Below are positions 49,131 through 60,900 of a stretch of DNA of 64,000 bases, piece after piece. Each line of letters starts with the position of its first letter. Positions within the stretch are counted from its first letter, which is position 1. The stretch lies in contig JAPTYO010000007.1 of the NCBI GenBank assembly GCA_036873135.1, positions 21,620,763 through 21,684,762 of the forward strand, given 5' to 3'. Made by a program: the position numbers and the translations under genes. Under the pieces are notes generated by a model. It saw only the letters and a list, made by a program, of their open reading frames with translations. It did no database searches and was not told the origin of the DNA. Origin of the DNA: Clarkia xantiana subsp. parviflora (Eukaryota > Streptophyta > Magnoliopsida > Myrtales > Onagraceae).

Positions 49131-49720
49131 AGATGGTGGCTATGATGACTCCTTGAGGTATTTTTCTAACTCTCCTCTATTTTGAAAAGATGATAGGGTT
49201 TTTTAAGGAGTTTTAATCACCACCCTCCATCTATCTTTAAATGAGATCTAAGGGCCAAGGAAAAACCATCTTTTTTATCCCTTTCAACTATGGCTAAGTA
49301 TATCTCCATACTTAGAAAAACTATCAAGTTAGTTTTATTTTTGAGCATTCCACACTTAGGAAAATTTTTAGCCAAAATTAAATTTTTCCTCACTTAGATA
49401 GAATCCCGGCACGAATTTGAAGCATAAGTCACTTAGTTGCATTCGTATTGCATCCTTGTAAGAGTATGCATTTTTTAAGTATACGCCGGTAGCGAAGATA
49501 GATTTATTGCTCCCGCCTCAGACGGACGCATGCTTAGGCATGCGTCCGTGCTACTCTAACGTTTACAACTCCTCTATCTTATAAGACAGGGGGCAGAGTC
49601 GAAGACACACATCCATGGGTAAGCTGACACTCAGATGAAAGGTAGAAACCCCGGTTTCAAATTGCGCGTATCATACCATCCTGAAATAGAGTCAATCAAG
49701 GGTTAGGCCATTGGTTGACT
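49131..49720. other. 3' non-coding part of the 10-kb element
   Basis: No open frame of note. A variant tract with CTTAGATAG/CTTAGAAAA words leads into the polypurine tract. Confidence 0.4.
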
Positions 49721-49730
49721 CGGGGGCATG
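49721..49730 (+). other. Polypurine tract of the 10-kb element
   Basis: CGGGGGCATG directly before the 3' LTR; plus-strand DNA synthesis would start here. Confidence 0.65.
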
Positions 49731-50587
49731 TGATGGATATACGCCCAATTTGAACCCGTTGACTTCCAAACCGTTGTATTTTTATCGTCCCATTACCGAT
49801 TGTAAATCGAAACTTCAACCCGAACACTTCACGAGAACATCAACGGCTCGGACGGGGCCGAAGCACCCGTCCGGCCAAGGTAAACTCACCTAGGTGAGGT
49901 TGGGTGGCCACACCCGACCTCCCCTAGGAGAGATCGGGTCAGCCAACCCGATCTCTCCTAGGGGAGATCGGGTGGACCAACCCGATCTCTCCTAGGAGAG
50001 ATCGGGTCGGCCAACCCGATCTCTCCTAGGAGGGATGGGGTTGGCCAACCCCATCCCCCCTAGGAGGGGTTGGGTGCCCTCACCCAACCCCTACCCTTGG
50101 GGGTCGGATTTCTCCCCCCCCAAGGGCCCCTGCGCCATTTTCGGACACCCACACCCGGTTCACGTCGCCTACCTTCTCCGTATCCTAAGGTCTTAATTGT
50201 ACGCTTAAAGGTTAATTAATTGTGTTTAAAGGTTAACGATGTCATTAAGCCACCTTAATGACACCGTTGCCTATAAATACCCCACCTTCACAACTCATTT
50301 GATCATCTTGGCAATTTGGATTATTTTGCTCTGACATCTCTCTAGTTTATCTCTCTAAGAAGAATACTGACTTAGGCATCGGAGAGGGTTCACCAGGCAC
50401 CACCCCCCTCCGTGTCTGGTACTGCCCCTTCTGCAGGGTAGAAGGAGAGAAGAAGCAAAGGAAGGAAGGAAGGAAGGAAAGACATAGGCTAAGACAGGGC
50501 AACTCAGGAATACCGGATCACACACATCCCCAGTAAGGAGTGAGATCAAAGCCGAACACCCGTTGACCTAGATCTCATAACCTAACA
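49731..50587 (+). repeat. 3' LTR of the 10-kb element
   Basis: 857 bp. Read beside the 5' LTR it differs by CGTGCC/CGTGTC and CCGACC/CCGAAC plus length changes in the C-run and GGAA tract. Includes the second copy of the palindrome array (49887-50099) and of the TATA box (50272-50279). Confidence 0.95.
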
Positions 50588-50592
50588 ATCAT

Positions 50593-52843
50593 ATTACGAA
50601 CAATCATAGAAGCATGTACCTTTACCAAATGAATCATTGACCACTAAATGTTCCACATACTTGAATAGCTTGTTTTGTGACAATTACTTGATGGATCTCT
50701 TCAATGAAAGCTGCTTAGAAACATTCCCTGGATATCTTCAAGCCAAATCATTTCAATCTTTGAAGAAAAAAACGTTATTAGTGTAACTACACACTGATAT
50801 ATTCATTACATCTACTTATTAACCAATTGCATGTTCTTCAAACTACACGAGATAACTCAGTGAAATGAAACCTGTTATCATTGAAATGTTACAATCTTTT
50901 TGCAGCAACAAAAGAGATAAACTCAATAAAAGTCTCAGGTCTCACATCTTTTAGTAAGAAAGTGGAAGAAAACATGTTATTAAAAAAAAAAACAAAAAGA
51001 AAATGTATCATTTTACAGCAACAAAAATGATAAGCTCAGTAAGAACATAAGTTTTCATGTATATTAGTTATAAAATAAAATGAAACTTGTTGTAAAAAAT
51101 TGCAATCTTTTCACAACATTATGGAAAAATTCAGTGAAAATATAGGTTTAACGTATTTTTAGTTAAAAAGTGAAAGGAAACATGTTATCATCGTAAAATT
51201 CAGTCAAATTTCGAATTTTCACATATTTCAGACCAGCTTAGCTTCCCTTGCCAACCTGCACAGAATAAGTTGATTCTAAGGATGTGGTTTTTACAAGCTT
51301 AAAAATTAATTGATTGATTGATTGATTTATTTATTTATTTATTTATTTTTTTTTTTTTTGCTTTACCTTATCAAGCTGGGGAAATGAGACAAGCAATTGG
51401 CAGAGGCATCATTGACAAATTTAAGTTGGTGTCTTTTTCCAAATAATGGGAACCTGAAAATAATAGGTGCATTGATAAAATCAGGCATCTTTCTTTATAA
51501 GTAACAACAGATTGTTATATAGACCCATATCCATAGATAGATGAGACCACTTCTTGTCTAATAAATTCATTTTTCGTGTTTCTAGATCTTCCATTTAGCT
51601 TAGGAAGAAAATGATGGAATCTTTAAAGTCTACATGGTTTTTATAACATATTTAACATTCCTAATTGAAACCTCAAATGATCTATAATTCCAACGCAGAA
51701 TAGTCATTTTGAAATGTAAATATCCATAGTAAAATGAAATTTCAGCACTTCAAACCATAAACATTGATTAAACTACATACATAATAATATAATGTAAACA
51801 AGTTAAAGAACCAACACTTTACCTGATTTGGAACCACGAACTTCCTTAATCTGGCTGGTAGTCACAATTCCTGCATGCAGATTGAAGATCATGGAATTAG
51901 TAGGAAAATGATAATTACAGATTACTGAATGCTAGGAGATTACGCTGACGCTATCATATTCCTAAAGAATGGCGTGGAGTATCATATCTCTTATCAGTAT
52001 TAAACACCATAATCAAACATGAGCGAAAGATCACCATTCTGCATAACCGGCTAAATTGTTAGAGAGGCGCCAGAAGAACAAATCATAGAAAATGCCAGGA
52101 CCACGGAATGCCTTAGAAGCCGTGCAATTAGCTTTGTCAAAGATCAACTTAAACACAAAAGGTATACCAATTCTGCAGCAGTCCAACAAATAACCCAAAT
52201 ATATCGAGTGATTCACGAGTGAGAAAAACTACTGATTTTACACAATCCCTATATCCGCCATATTTTCAACTAATCGAATAATAACCATTTGACCAAAGTA
52301 TCATTGTGTTATCAAAGTGAAAGGCCAGAACTTGGAATTCATGTTTGATAACTTGCTTATTTTTCGACAAAAGAATGGCTCCGCCCCTGCGAAGGTACAA
52401 TTCACTCATTCATACAGTGTCCATATGAACGAAAATGACAAAAACCCAACTGATGGATCTTGTGCTCCAAGTCCTGCTCTCCAATCGTCGATCTTCCGCT
52501 TGGAGTTCGAGGCTCTCTTCGACTATGTGTCGTGGGAACAAAGGGGACGGTAGGGAGTGGTGGACTGGTCAGGAGCGGCAGATGGTTGTGCGCACGGCGA
52601 ACGGGGGTGGCTAGGGGTTTGGGAAGAACGATGTGACTTTTTAATCTTAGAAGAACGGTGAGACTGGGAGGCAGAACTTGCTTTCCCTTTTCTCTGTCTA
52701 CCGGTGGAGTGGATGTTGACAGGGGAGACCGGTTCGGTAGATAACATGTCGGTTTTAAACTTATTTTAATAATCTGATCCGAAAACTGTACAATTTGATA
52801 GGATAGTGTCTTTTGGGGTGAGGACCCATCTCATATATATATA
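50593..52843 (-). repeat. Helitron-like DNA with possible captured exons
   Basis: Continues the sequence left of the 10-kb insertion. 50870-51210 holds three diverged tandem units (GAAACATGTTATCA, then TTTTGCAGCAACAAAA-type words). On the minus strand, exon-like blocks with AG...GT borders lie at 51870-51823 (IVTTSQIKEVRGSKS) and 51453-51367. A GC-richer block at 52747-52523 opens with ATG and reads MLSTEPVSPVNIHSTGRQRK. These look like pieces of a host gene carried by the element; the parent is not recognised and no full model forms. Confidence 0.35.
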
Positions 52844-52845
52844 TA

Positions 52846-53662
52846 CTAGTTATTAACGCGTGCTTTGCACGCGTATTGATCATAAATTTTAAAATACATA
52901 ATTTATCTTAAATTTTATAATATGATAATATCTATAATTAATCATAATACTTTGGCAAGTTAAGGCGTTGCTAGAAAGGAATTCATGTGATAGAGAAGAA
53001 CGACACAACATTATTCAAAACATGAGAAATAGAAGATGATGATTAGTACAAAATTAACTACCGTTTTCAATTTTGGTACTAAATCTGTCAATAAGTAGAG
53101 TCGAACATGACGCGGGTTATTGACGACTCAGTTGTATCTAACTCATCAATTTAATGAGTCAATAATGTAAAATCGCACTTAACCACTTAGAGTTATCGGT
53201 TGACCAGTTTGATTTATACAAACGTAATTATACATTTTTCACGCAATTTTATAGCATAATATCAACACAAATTGATTTATAGCTAAAGAAAAATTTAATT
53301 CACTAAAATATAAAGTTTATACATGACTTTACTCTAGTTATTTATTTAACTACTAATTAGGATTTACACAATGTAATTGAATTGTCAAACAAAATAACTA
53401 AATTTATAGTTCGAGACCATAAATGTTGGAAGTAACATGTTATCTATAAGATGTCAAACTTCAAGAACGATGTTTGACCCACATTTTGAGATGTTTTATG
53501 ATTTGACAAGTGGTTGATCTATGTGATAAAAAAAAAATATCAACATGTACCCGAAATTTGCATGGATTGAGTACAAATCATATTTTGGGGTGACCCAATT
53601 TGATAGGTAATTTGGCGGACTGAAACGTTGATAATAATTAATGTAACATGTCAGTTAAGGAT
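52846..53662 (-). mobile_element. Helitron-like repeat copy with 3'-type hairpin end
   Basis: On the minus strand the end reads an 8-bp perfect hairpin ACGCGTGC/GCACGCGT (52856-52874), six or seven bases, then CTAG (52846-52849) next to T, the form of plant Helitron 3' termini. The body is collinear with 8900-9652 plus 13027-13300. It is interrupted by a family A MITE at 53664. No helicase or Rep is present. Confidence 0.55.
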
Positions 53663-53663
53663 T

Positions 53664-53904
53664 TTTCTACCATGCTCCAAGAGCACCATGCTTTTGGTTT
53701 TTTTATTACTATGGTGGACTTAATTGTAACATATGTAAAACTTTAAAAGTATGAAAAAATATGAAATTTTTTAACCACACCTAATATTTGCATCATACTA
53801 TTAATAATATCAATTTCCCTCTAGGGTTCACCTTTAGGGCAATAGAAAAATACAAAAAAAAAAAAAAAACCAAAAGCATGGTGCTCTTGGAACATGATAG
53901 AAAG
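53664..53904 (+). mobile_element. MITE, family A, copy 2
   Basis: Best-preserved copy: inverted ends TTTCTACCATGCTCCAAGAG... and its complement, about 34 bp with two or three mismatches, including the inner GCTCCAAGAGC-type palindrome. An A-run lies at 53854-53870. Inserted in the Helitron-like repeat. Confidence 0.8.
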
Positions 53905-54550
53905 ATCTAGTGACTTTAGCAAAAACACTTAATATAATTTAACTAAATGAATATTTTAGTAGGGACCAAATCATCATTATTTTAAATCACTAAAGTCTAA
54001 CGTTTATACTTGAGTTTACCTTAATTATTTATTCAACTACTAATTAGGATATACCAATGTGATTGAATTGACAAACAAAAGAAAAAAAAATCAATAATTC
54101 AAGTCCATAAATATTAAATTGATCTATAAGGTCAAACTTCAAGAACCATGTTTGATCCATATTTTGATATGTTCTATGTGTTGGCAAGTAATAGATTTAT
54201 GTTATATCAACTCTATGATTCGGTGAATGAAAAATACATGTACCCAGAATTTGCACATATTGATTACATATCATATGTTAAGGCTGACTCTATATTGGAT
54301 TTAAAAGTTAAAAATACATTTTGTTACATCCCAGTTAAGCAACTTTTTAAAACTAACGAAATTTAACTAAATAATATTTTTAATGATAGTAAGAAAAATA
54401 AATAAACGTGTATCAAATATAATAAAAATTAAATTATTGATTGTATAAAATTATAGAAACTAAATGTAAAAAAAAATGAAAAAAAAAAAACTCAAAAGGT
54501 ACCTATTGGGGGGTGAGGACAACCTTCACTTTTTATATTGGTATAAATAT
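53905..54550 (-). repeat. Helitron-like repeat, remainder and partial third copy
   Basis: From 53985 the sequence repeats the pattern seen at 53300-53590: CAACTACTAATTAGGAT, then GTCAAACTTCAAGAAC and a GTTTGA[CT]CCA word. This is a partial tandem copy. The 72-codon frame at 54148-54366 lies within this repeat and is not considered a gene. Confidence 0.5.
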
Positions 54551-54755
54551 ATATATATCTATATATTTATTTTTTGTATTATTTATTGATTTTTTAACGA
54601 AAAATTAAGATACAATTTTCTACTTCCTACAAAAAGCAAGGGTGAGGATTTTTTTTCACCAAAAAAAAAGGGTGAGAATTTTGAAAAACAAAATCTGTTG
54701 GGGAGCAAAATTCGAATACATATTTGCTAGGGTGCACTTGTATTTTAGGGGAAAA

Positions 54756-54770
54756 GGCCCAAACGGCCCA
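54756..54770 (+). promoter_or_regulatory. Site II promoter motifs of MYB4R1
   Basis: Two GGCCCA motifs (54756-54761 and 54765-54770), 132-146 bp before the start codon. Paired TGGGCC/TGGGCT elements are typical of constitutively active, cell-cycle-linked plant promoters. Confidence 0.5.
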
Positions 54771-54901
54771 TGTGAAGAACTTTCCGTTTGCCGCTTGCTT
54801 TTCATCCTCAGACCAAAATTGGCAGAGTAGAGGCGGCAGGTCTTCTCCATAAATTCCTTCCTCGTTCCTTGTCTCATCGCCTCTCCAACTTCTCCCGCGC
54901 A

Positions 54902-57900
54902 ATGTACCGCGGTCTCGCCGACGAAGAGGAGGAGGTTTCCTCCAGCGATGACGATCTCTTCGACGATGACATGGAAGCCCTCAGGCGCGCCTGCAGACTC
55001 ACAGGTACTGACATCGTCGCAACCGCGGCTGCCACAGCGTCGACCAGTGGCCGTGGCGTCACGGAATCGGATTCGGACAGCGAAATCGATGATGTTGAGT
55101 ATGTCCGCAGCATACAGGAGAAGTTCTCGCTCCAGTCCATTCAGTCCAATAAGCTGATGCCGCTTGCATCAGGCCCTTTTACCTCTGATGATGACGAAGA
55201 CGACTTTGAAACTTTGCGTGCTATTCAGAAACGGTTCTCTGCTTATGATCACAGTACGTATCTTTTCCAGTATACTTTCAAGTGAGAGAATGAGATATTT
55301 ACAATCTTTAATTGCTCTGATCGTTGCTCAAAGATATCTATTCCGTTCCAGTTCAGTTATAGCCTTATAGGGTTGTGTATGTAATGGTGTATCCAATATA
55401 TTTTCTTCTTAAAAAATGATTAACATGATGCCCATTTTGTTGGATTCAGCCTATCCTGCGCTGCCATGTTATATCAAGACATGTTATATCAACATGATAG
55501 AGAATCAAGAATTTACTTGCAAATGCCAGCCTTTCCATATTATCATTCAGTATTGATATTGTGGAACTACAAAGGTTGATGTATATTTATTTCATGTCTA
55601 TATGTCCAAGAAATCTTGCCAATTTCTCTAGTAGCAGTGTCCTGAGTAACTGTTTAGATTTGTTTATTCTTTACTTGCTTTTATGCAGGTATTACTGAGA
55701 AAACAAAAAGTGCTAGTTCATCAAAACTCGTGGAGTTTGACACTTCTGGGATTAGGAAGACATCTGAGAAGGAAAGTTGTAGTCCAACTACCACAAAGAC
55801 AGATGCTTGCAAAGATTTTGAAAAAAATCAAGAGAGTTGGTTCTCAACTAATTTATTGGATAATAACAATGAAACTGACACTGAATGTCCTGATGATGAT
55901 GTTGAGTGCCATCCACCAGATGCTCATATGCCATCTACGAAGATTGTCAGTTTCTCTAACTTCCCAAAGTGTGGGCAATATTTTGTTGGTGCCATTAAGA
56001 AGAATAGGTCATGTCAGAAGCTGCTACGGAGTAAGTTAATTCAGATTGAAGCAAGAATAGAGGAGATCAAAGAATTGAAGAAACGTGTCCAAACCCTTAA
56101 AGATTTTCAGGTTTCTTGCAGAAGAAGAACTGGACTCGCATTATCCCAGATGAAAAAGGATCCTCGCATCCAATTAATAACTCAAGACACTCATAGGAAA
56201 TCAAAGGTGAGCTTACTTGGTGTTTCATTTGTTTTAATACCAGAACTTGATATTTCAGTTTGCTAATTGGGATTTTCACGCACAATCTCACCCATAGAAA
56301 TGATATAATGTTGGTTTCGGCAAAAACTGCATAACTTTGAGCTGTGCAACTGGATGCCTAATTGTCCAATCTGACATTTGCTTATTTCCAGTGGCTTGAA
56401 TCTGCCTCTCAATTCAACAGGCGCTTACCATTAGGGGTGGCAATTCGTGTTATCGTGCGTGTTAATGATCGTGTCGTGCTAAACTTACTGAACATGAACG
56501 GTAAACTTATCGTGCCACATTTTATAAATACGAACGCGGCATAAATATTTTCGTTCGTGTCGTGCTATCGTGTTGTGTAAGGATATACAATTGTACATCT
56601 ATATACGAGATCTTTAAGCAAAAATTAAAATAATGAACTTCATGTATAAAAAAAATTATGAATTAATATGTTAGTATTCATAAGTTAATAATGTAGAGTT
56701 ACGAACACTAAAAATTAAGAGTTAGTCTTAGTAGCACAACTTTATTGTGCTATCGTGTTATGATACTCAAACACGAACACGACACGGAAGTTATATTGTG
56801 TTAATCGTGCTCGTGCTATCGTGTTGTCGTTCTACCATATGCTAGCACGAACACAGTTTTTTCGCGCGTGTTCGTGTCATGCTACCGTGTCGTGTCACAA
56901 ATTGCCAGCTCTACTTACCATTAGCTTTTTATGTGATACAGACCGATTGCTTGTAAACTAAATTGCTATTGTAATCCTTATTTTATCACCAGAGAGTTCC
57001 TCATGGAAGTTTTAGTGCTACTTTTTCCTGTTCTTGCAGATCACGTGCCTTTTCTTTTCTTTTTTTTTGTGCCAAACTTGAAGATACTGCTCAATTTATT
57101 GTATAGTTACATATTTCTAGTACAAATGTAGTGTGTTTTCTAGTGTTAAAAATCTTCAGAGGATTTGTTTGAGTATTGAAAGAAGGGTTTGTTATTATGC
57201 AGGCTAATGAGGAAGCCGTTGCTGCTACAAGTTATGGCCCTTCTGAGAATGCTCATGTTTCAAATTATCGGCTTGCATTATCCAAATATCCTTTGTCAGT
57301 ATATCGAAAAAAGTGGTCAGAAGCAGAGAATCAAAATCTTAGGAAAGGAGTAAGACAGCAGCTTCAGAAAATGGTCATTCAAATTTCATTTGATAGGTGC
57401 AGGTATATCAGCATCTCTAGTTTCTTACCTTGGAAGTGTAGAATTAATAGGTTCGATATTGTGGCATCTGTTATTTTATTCTATTATGCTTTCTGAAGAA
57501 AAAAGAGGCTCAGGCGCTAGATGTGTTTTGCATTTCTTCTGTGTCTTTGGTCAATTTCCTTCATTTCATTTAGGGTTAATAACTAAAAAACCGTCAATGG
57601 TTTACTCTATGTTAAAATTAGGTGTCTGAAGTTTTAAATGTTAAATTGTGGTGTCCAAGGTTTCAATTTTGTTAAAATGTTGTGTCTCAGTGTGATTACG
57701 ACTCTCAAATTCGAGCTCCCAAGCTCCCATACACACTCATTTCTCGTCATCTTGCCGGGACCGTCACCTAAGAAGCTGACCACATCCGCGCAAGTAAATC
57801 TCGTTCCATTGTCGTTGGAAAATCGCTCAACACCGTTCTGCTGAAAACTTTTTTTAGTTCAACTTTTGGGAGAAATTTGATGATTTTGTGAAAAGTATAG

Positions 57901-60900
57901 AGTGACGGATTATGAGTGGGTTTCTGAAAATGATTGAAGGGAGATGAAAAGACGCGCAGAGATACCAAATTTAAAAAAAAAATGAAACTTGGGACAGTCC
58001 ATTTTAACATTTTAAACTTCAGACACCTAATTTTAACATAGGGTAAACCTTGGACAGTTTTTTAGTTATTAACCCTCTCATTTATATATTTTGGAATGCC
58101 CCTCTCGTTTATTAGTACTGTACAGATGGGAAGAAGCTTCTTAATCTTCTGCACTATTTCTGGGGCCCGTGTTGGTTTGCATTTGTTGCTGTAATTATGT
58201 TTAGAACTGCCATAGGTATATTAAGGTTTTTTCCTTATATAGTTTTCTAAGAGATCTATTCCTTCCACTGTTGCAGTACTACAGATGGAGATTCACGTAG
58301 TCTTGACGATATCATGGCTTCAATTAAGGATATGGAAATCCCACCTGAGACAGTTAGGGAATTGTTACCAAAAGTCAACTGGAATGAGTTAGCCTCCACG
58401 CACCTTGCTGCTCGTTCTGGCTCTGAATGTGAAGAAAGGTAAGTGAATAGCTAATTCATTCATTTCTAAAAATGTCGTGTGCAATTTTTTCTTTGTAGCG
58501 TAATTCTTAGTATCGTTAAAAGCCTTGATCATTAAATCACCTGCAGTTTATTCCAAGTATTCCAAAGTGCATGTAGTTTGCAGATGATGTTTTTGATAGA
58601 TAATAATTAAGGATGGATGCATCGGCAAAATCATTGTTCCCCAAGTTTATAGTTGTTAGTTGATAGTTTGCTAAAGGTTCTCAGCCTTAGGGATATATCC
58701 GTAGCTGAAATTCTCCAGAGGTTTTATCCTTTTTTATTATTATTTTTTTATCAACTGAAATTACTCTGGCAGCTATTGTTTTCAATGATTTAACCACATA
58801 GCATTTGTCAACTTGAGAAATTAAAATATTGTTTGGTTTCATGAACATCCTACATATTTTGTCAGCATAATAATTCTTAAAAAATGTATTCTCTATCAGC
58901 ATCACCTCTACTTCCATAATTCTTTTTAAAATAGATGAATGAGTTATTACGATGTTGAAGCAATCCTTTAGCAAAGCCTTAATGTGAGTAGAATTAGCTG
59001 GCCAGAACATCTAAAGGAGTAGTCAACTAGAAGGGGAACTAAAAGGGAGTAAAGATGAAAGCCTGTTAAAAAAATGCAATAGCGGTTCTTTCCCTTGACA
59101 AGTACGGGTGTTTCCATAAAGAAAATCATAAAGGATTCTTTGAGAAGTGAGATTGAGAAATCTTTTACGTGGGTAAAAGATAGAAATAGAGGCAGTTGTA
59201 GGTTTCTGCATTTGACATTGTTATAGCAGAAGCAGATATTCTTTGTGGCTCTTAAAATAGGATGGTGCTAGCAGAATAGATTAATGTCAGACTAGGAAAT
59301 TTCTCAATGTGTAGTGATTATTGTTCCGGTTACACAGGTGCTCGTTGCCTTGAACTTTGCAAATTTGACTTTTCTTCTATTTAGTACGTAAGCTTCTTCT
59401 TTGTTTCATAGGTTGCTGTTTAATCATCATTATTATAAATGTAGAGTTAATGGCTGCATTCTGCAGGACCTAAATTTTAGTGATAAATAGTGCTTCTCGC
59501 TGAAGTTAGAAGCATTTGGTTTTAAGAAATTTGATTAACTTTTTCAGTACTTTACGCAGATGGTTGAATTGGGTGGACCCGTTAATCAATCATGCACCGT
59601 GGACCACTGTTGAAGACAAGCATCTTTTGTTTATAATTCAAGAAAAGGGAGTATATGACTGGTTTGACATAGCTATATCTCTCGGAACAAATCGAACTCC
59701 TTTTCAGTGTTTGGTACGTTATCAAAGGAGCTTAAACCCTTGCGTAATGAAACGGGAATGGACCAAAGAAGAGGATTCTCTTCTTCGGTTTGCAGTGGAG
59801 ACGTTTGGTGAGGGTAAGTGGCAATATGTCGCTTCTACTTTGGAAGGGCGAACGGGTACTCAGTGCTCTAATCGGTTAGTATTGGTTTTTATCCACCTTC
59901 ATAAAATTATATATTATTTTCACCATATCGGTTAGTATTTGTATTTTGAAGCAAATTCTGCTCAATTTTGACTTGTTTGCATGGTTTTGAAAATTCCAGA
60001 TGGATTAAAAGCCTTCATCCTCAGAGGCAGAGGATGGGGAGGTGGACAGAAGATGAGGATAAGCGATTGGCTGTTGCAGTAATGCTTTTTGGGTCCAAAA
60101 GTTGGAGGAAAATATGTCAATTAGTTCCTGGTCGAACTCATGTGCAATGTAGAGAAAGGTAATATAAGATTATTAACATAATTTAATTGTTTGCTACTAA
60201 GTAATATTTCACATTAGTGTAAAACTGTAAACTAAAGATGAGTCTAATTAATGGGATGTAGATGGGTCAATTCCTTAAATCCAGCTCTTAAGTGGGACGA
60301 ATGGACAGCGGAAGAGGATGCGAAACTGGAAGCAGCAATTGCAGAACATGGATTTTGCTGGTCAAGGGTTGCTTCATGTGTGCCTCCTCGAACCGACAAT
60401 CAGTGCCTAAGGTAGCTTATCATCGTCTATTTTTTTTGTAATACACGGTCCAAGAACATAAATCATCAGGTAATTAATTCATGGTTTTTCGACCGCAGGA
60501 GATGGAAAATTCTCTTTCCAAATGATGTACCTTTGCTTCGAGCAGCAAGGAAGGTACAAAGAGCTGCGTTAATTGGCAACTTTGTAGATCGGGAATCTGA
60601 ACGCCCTTTACTTGGTCCAGAAGATTTCGTCCCTATGCAGATTACTTACCATCAACCTGATCCAGAATCTACAAATGCTTCGAATATTAAGGCAGGAAAA
60701 CCAAGGTAAAAACTTAATAATATTATACACAAAGATCTCTTTTTCGTAGTAAAATATGATATAATCTTGAGCATGAAGTGATCTGATATATATATCTGTA
60801 ATGCACAGGAAAAGGAAGCAATTGGAGGGTGGAGATGATACAGTTGCAATTGATGAATGGTAAATTTATTGCATTCAACTCTTTCAGAAGACTTTTTTTC

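Larger units (their letters stand above)
40312..50587 (+). mobile_element. Young non-autonomous LTR retrotransposon, 10.3 kb
   Basis: LTRs 40312-41179 and 49731-50587 are flanked by an exact 5-bp target duplication ATCAT (40307-40311 and 50588-50592). A primer-binding site, a polypurine tract and internal genes are in place. Order: broken gag, protease, second gag-like module (sense), tandem array, then a spliced antisense gene. No reverse transcriptase, RNase H or integrase motif (such as YxDD or a DDE core) is visible. Protease type, primer site and antisense gene point to the Tat side of Ty3/Gypsy. By eye the LTRs differ by two substitutions plus length changes in simple tracts, so insertion is very recent. 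Confidence 0.95.

Noticed and set aside
54148..54366. 72-codon + strand frame
   Set aside because: Lies inside the partial third copy of the Helitron-like repeat. The related copies do not keep the frame open.
56392..56420. Extra MYB4R1 exon reading WLESASQFN
   Set aside because: It follows a CAG acceptor-like site, but its 29 bases to the next donor-like site break the frame. Direct joining of 56206 to 57203 keeps phase.
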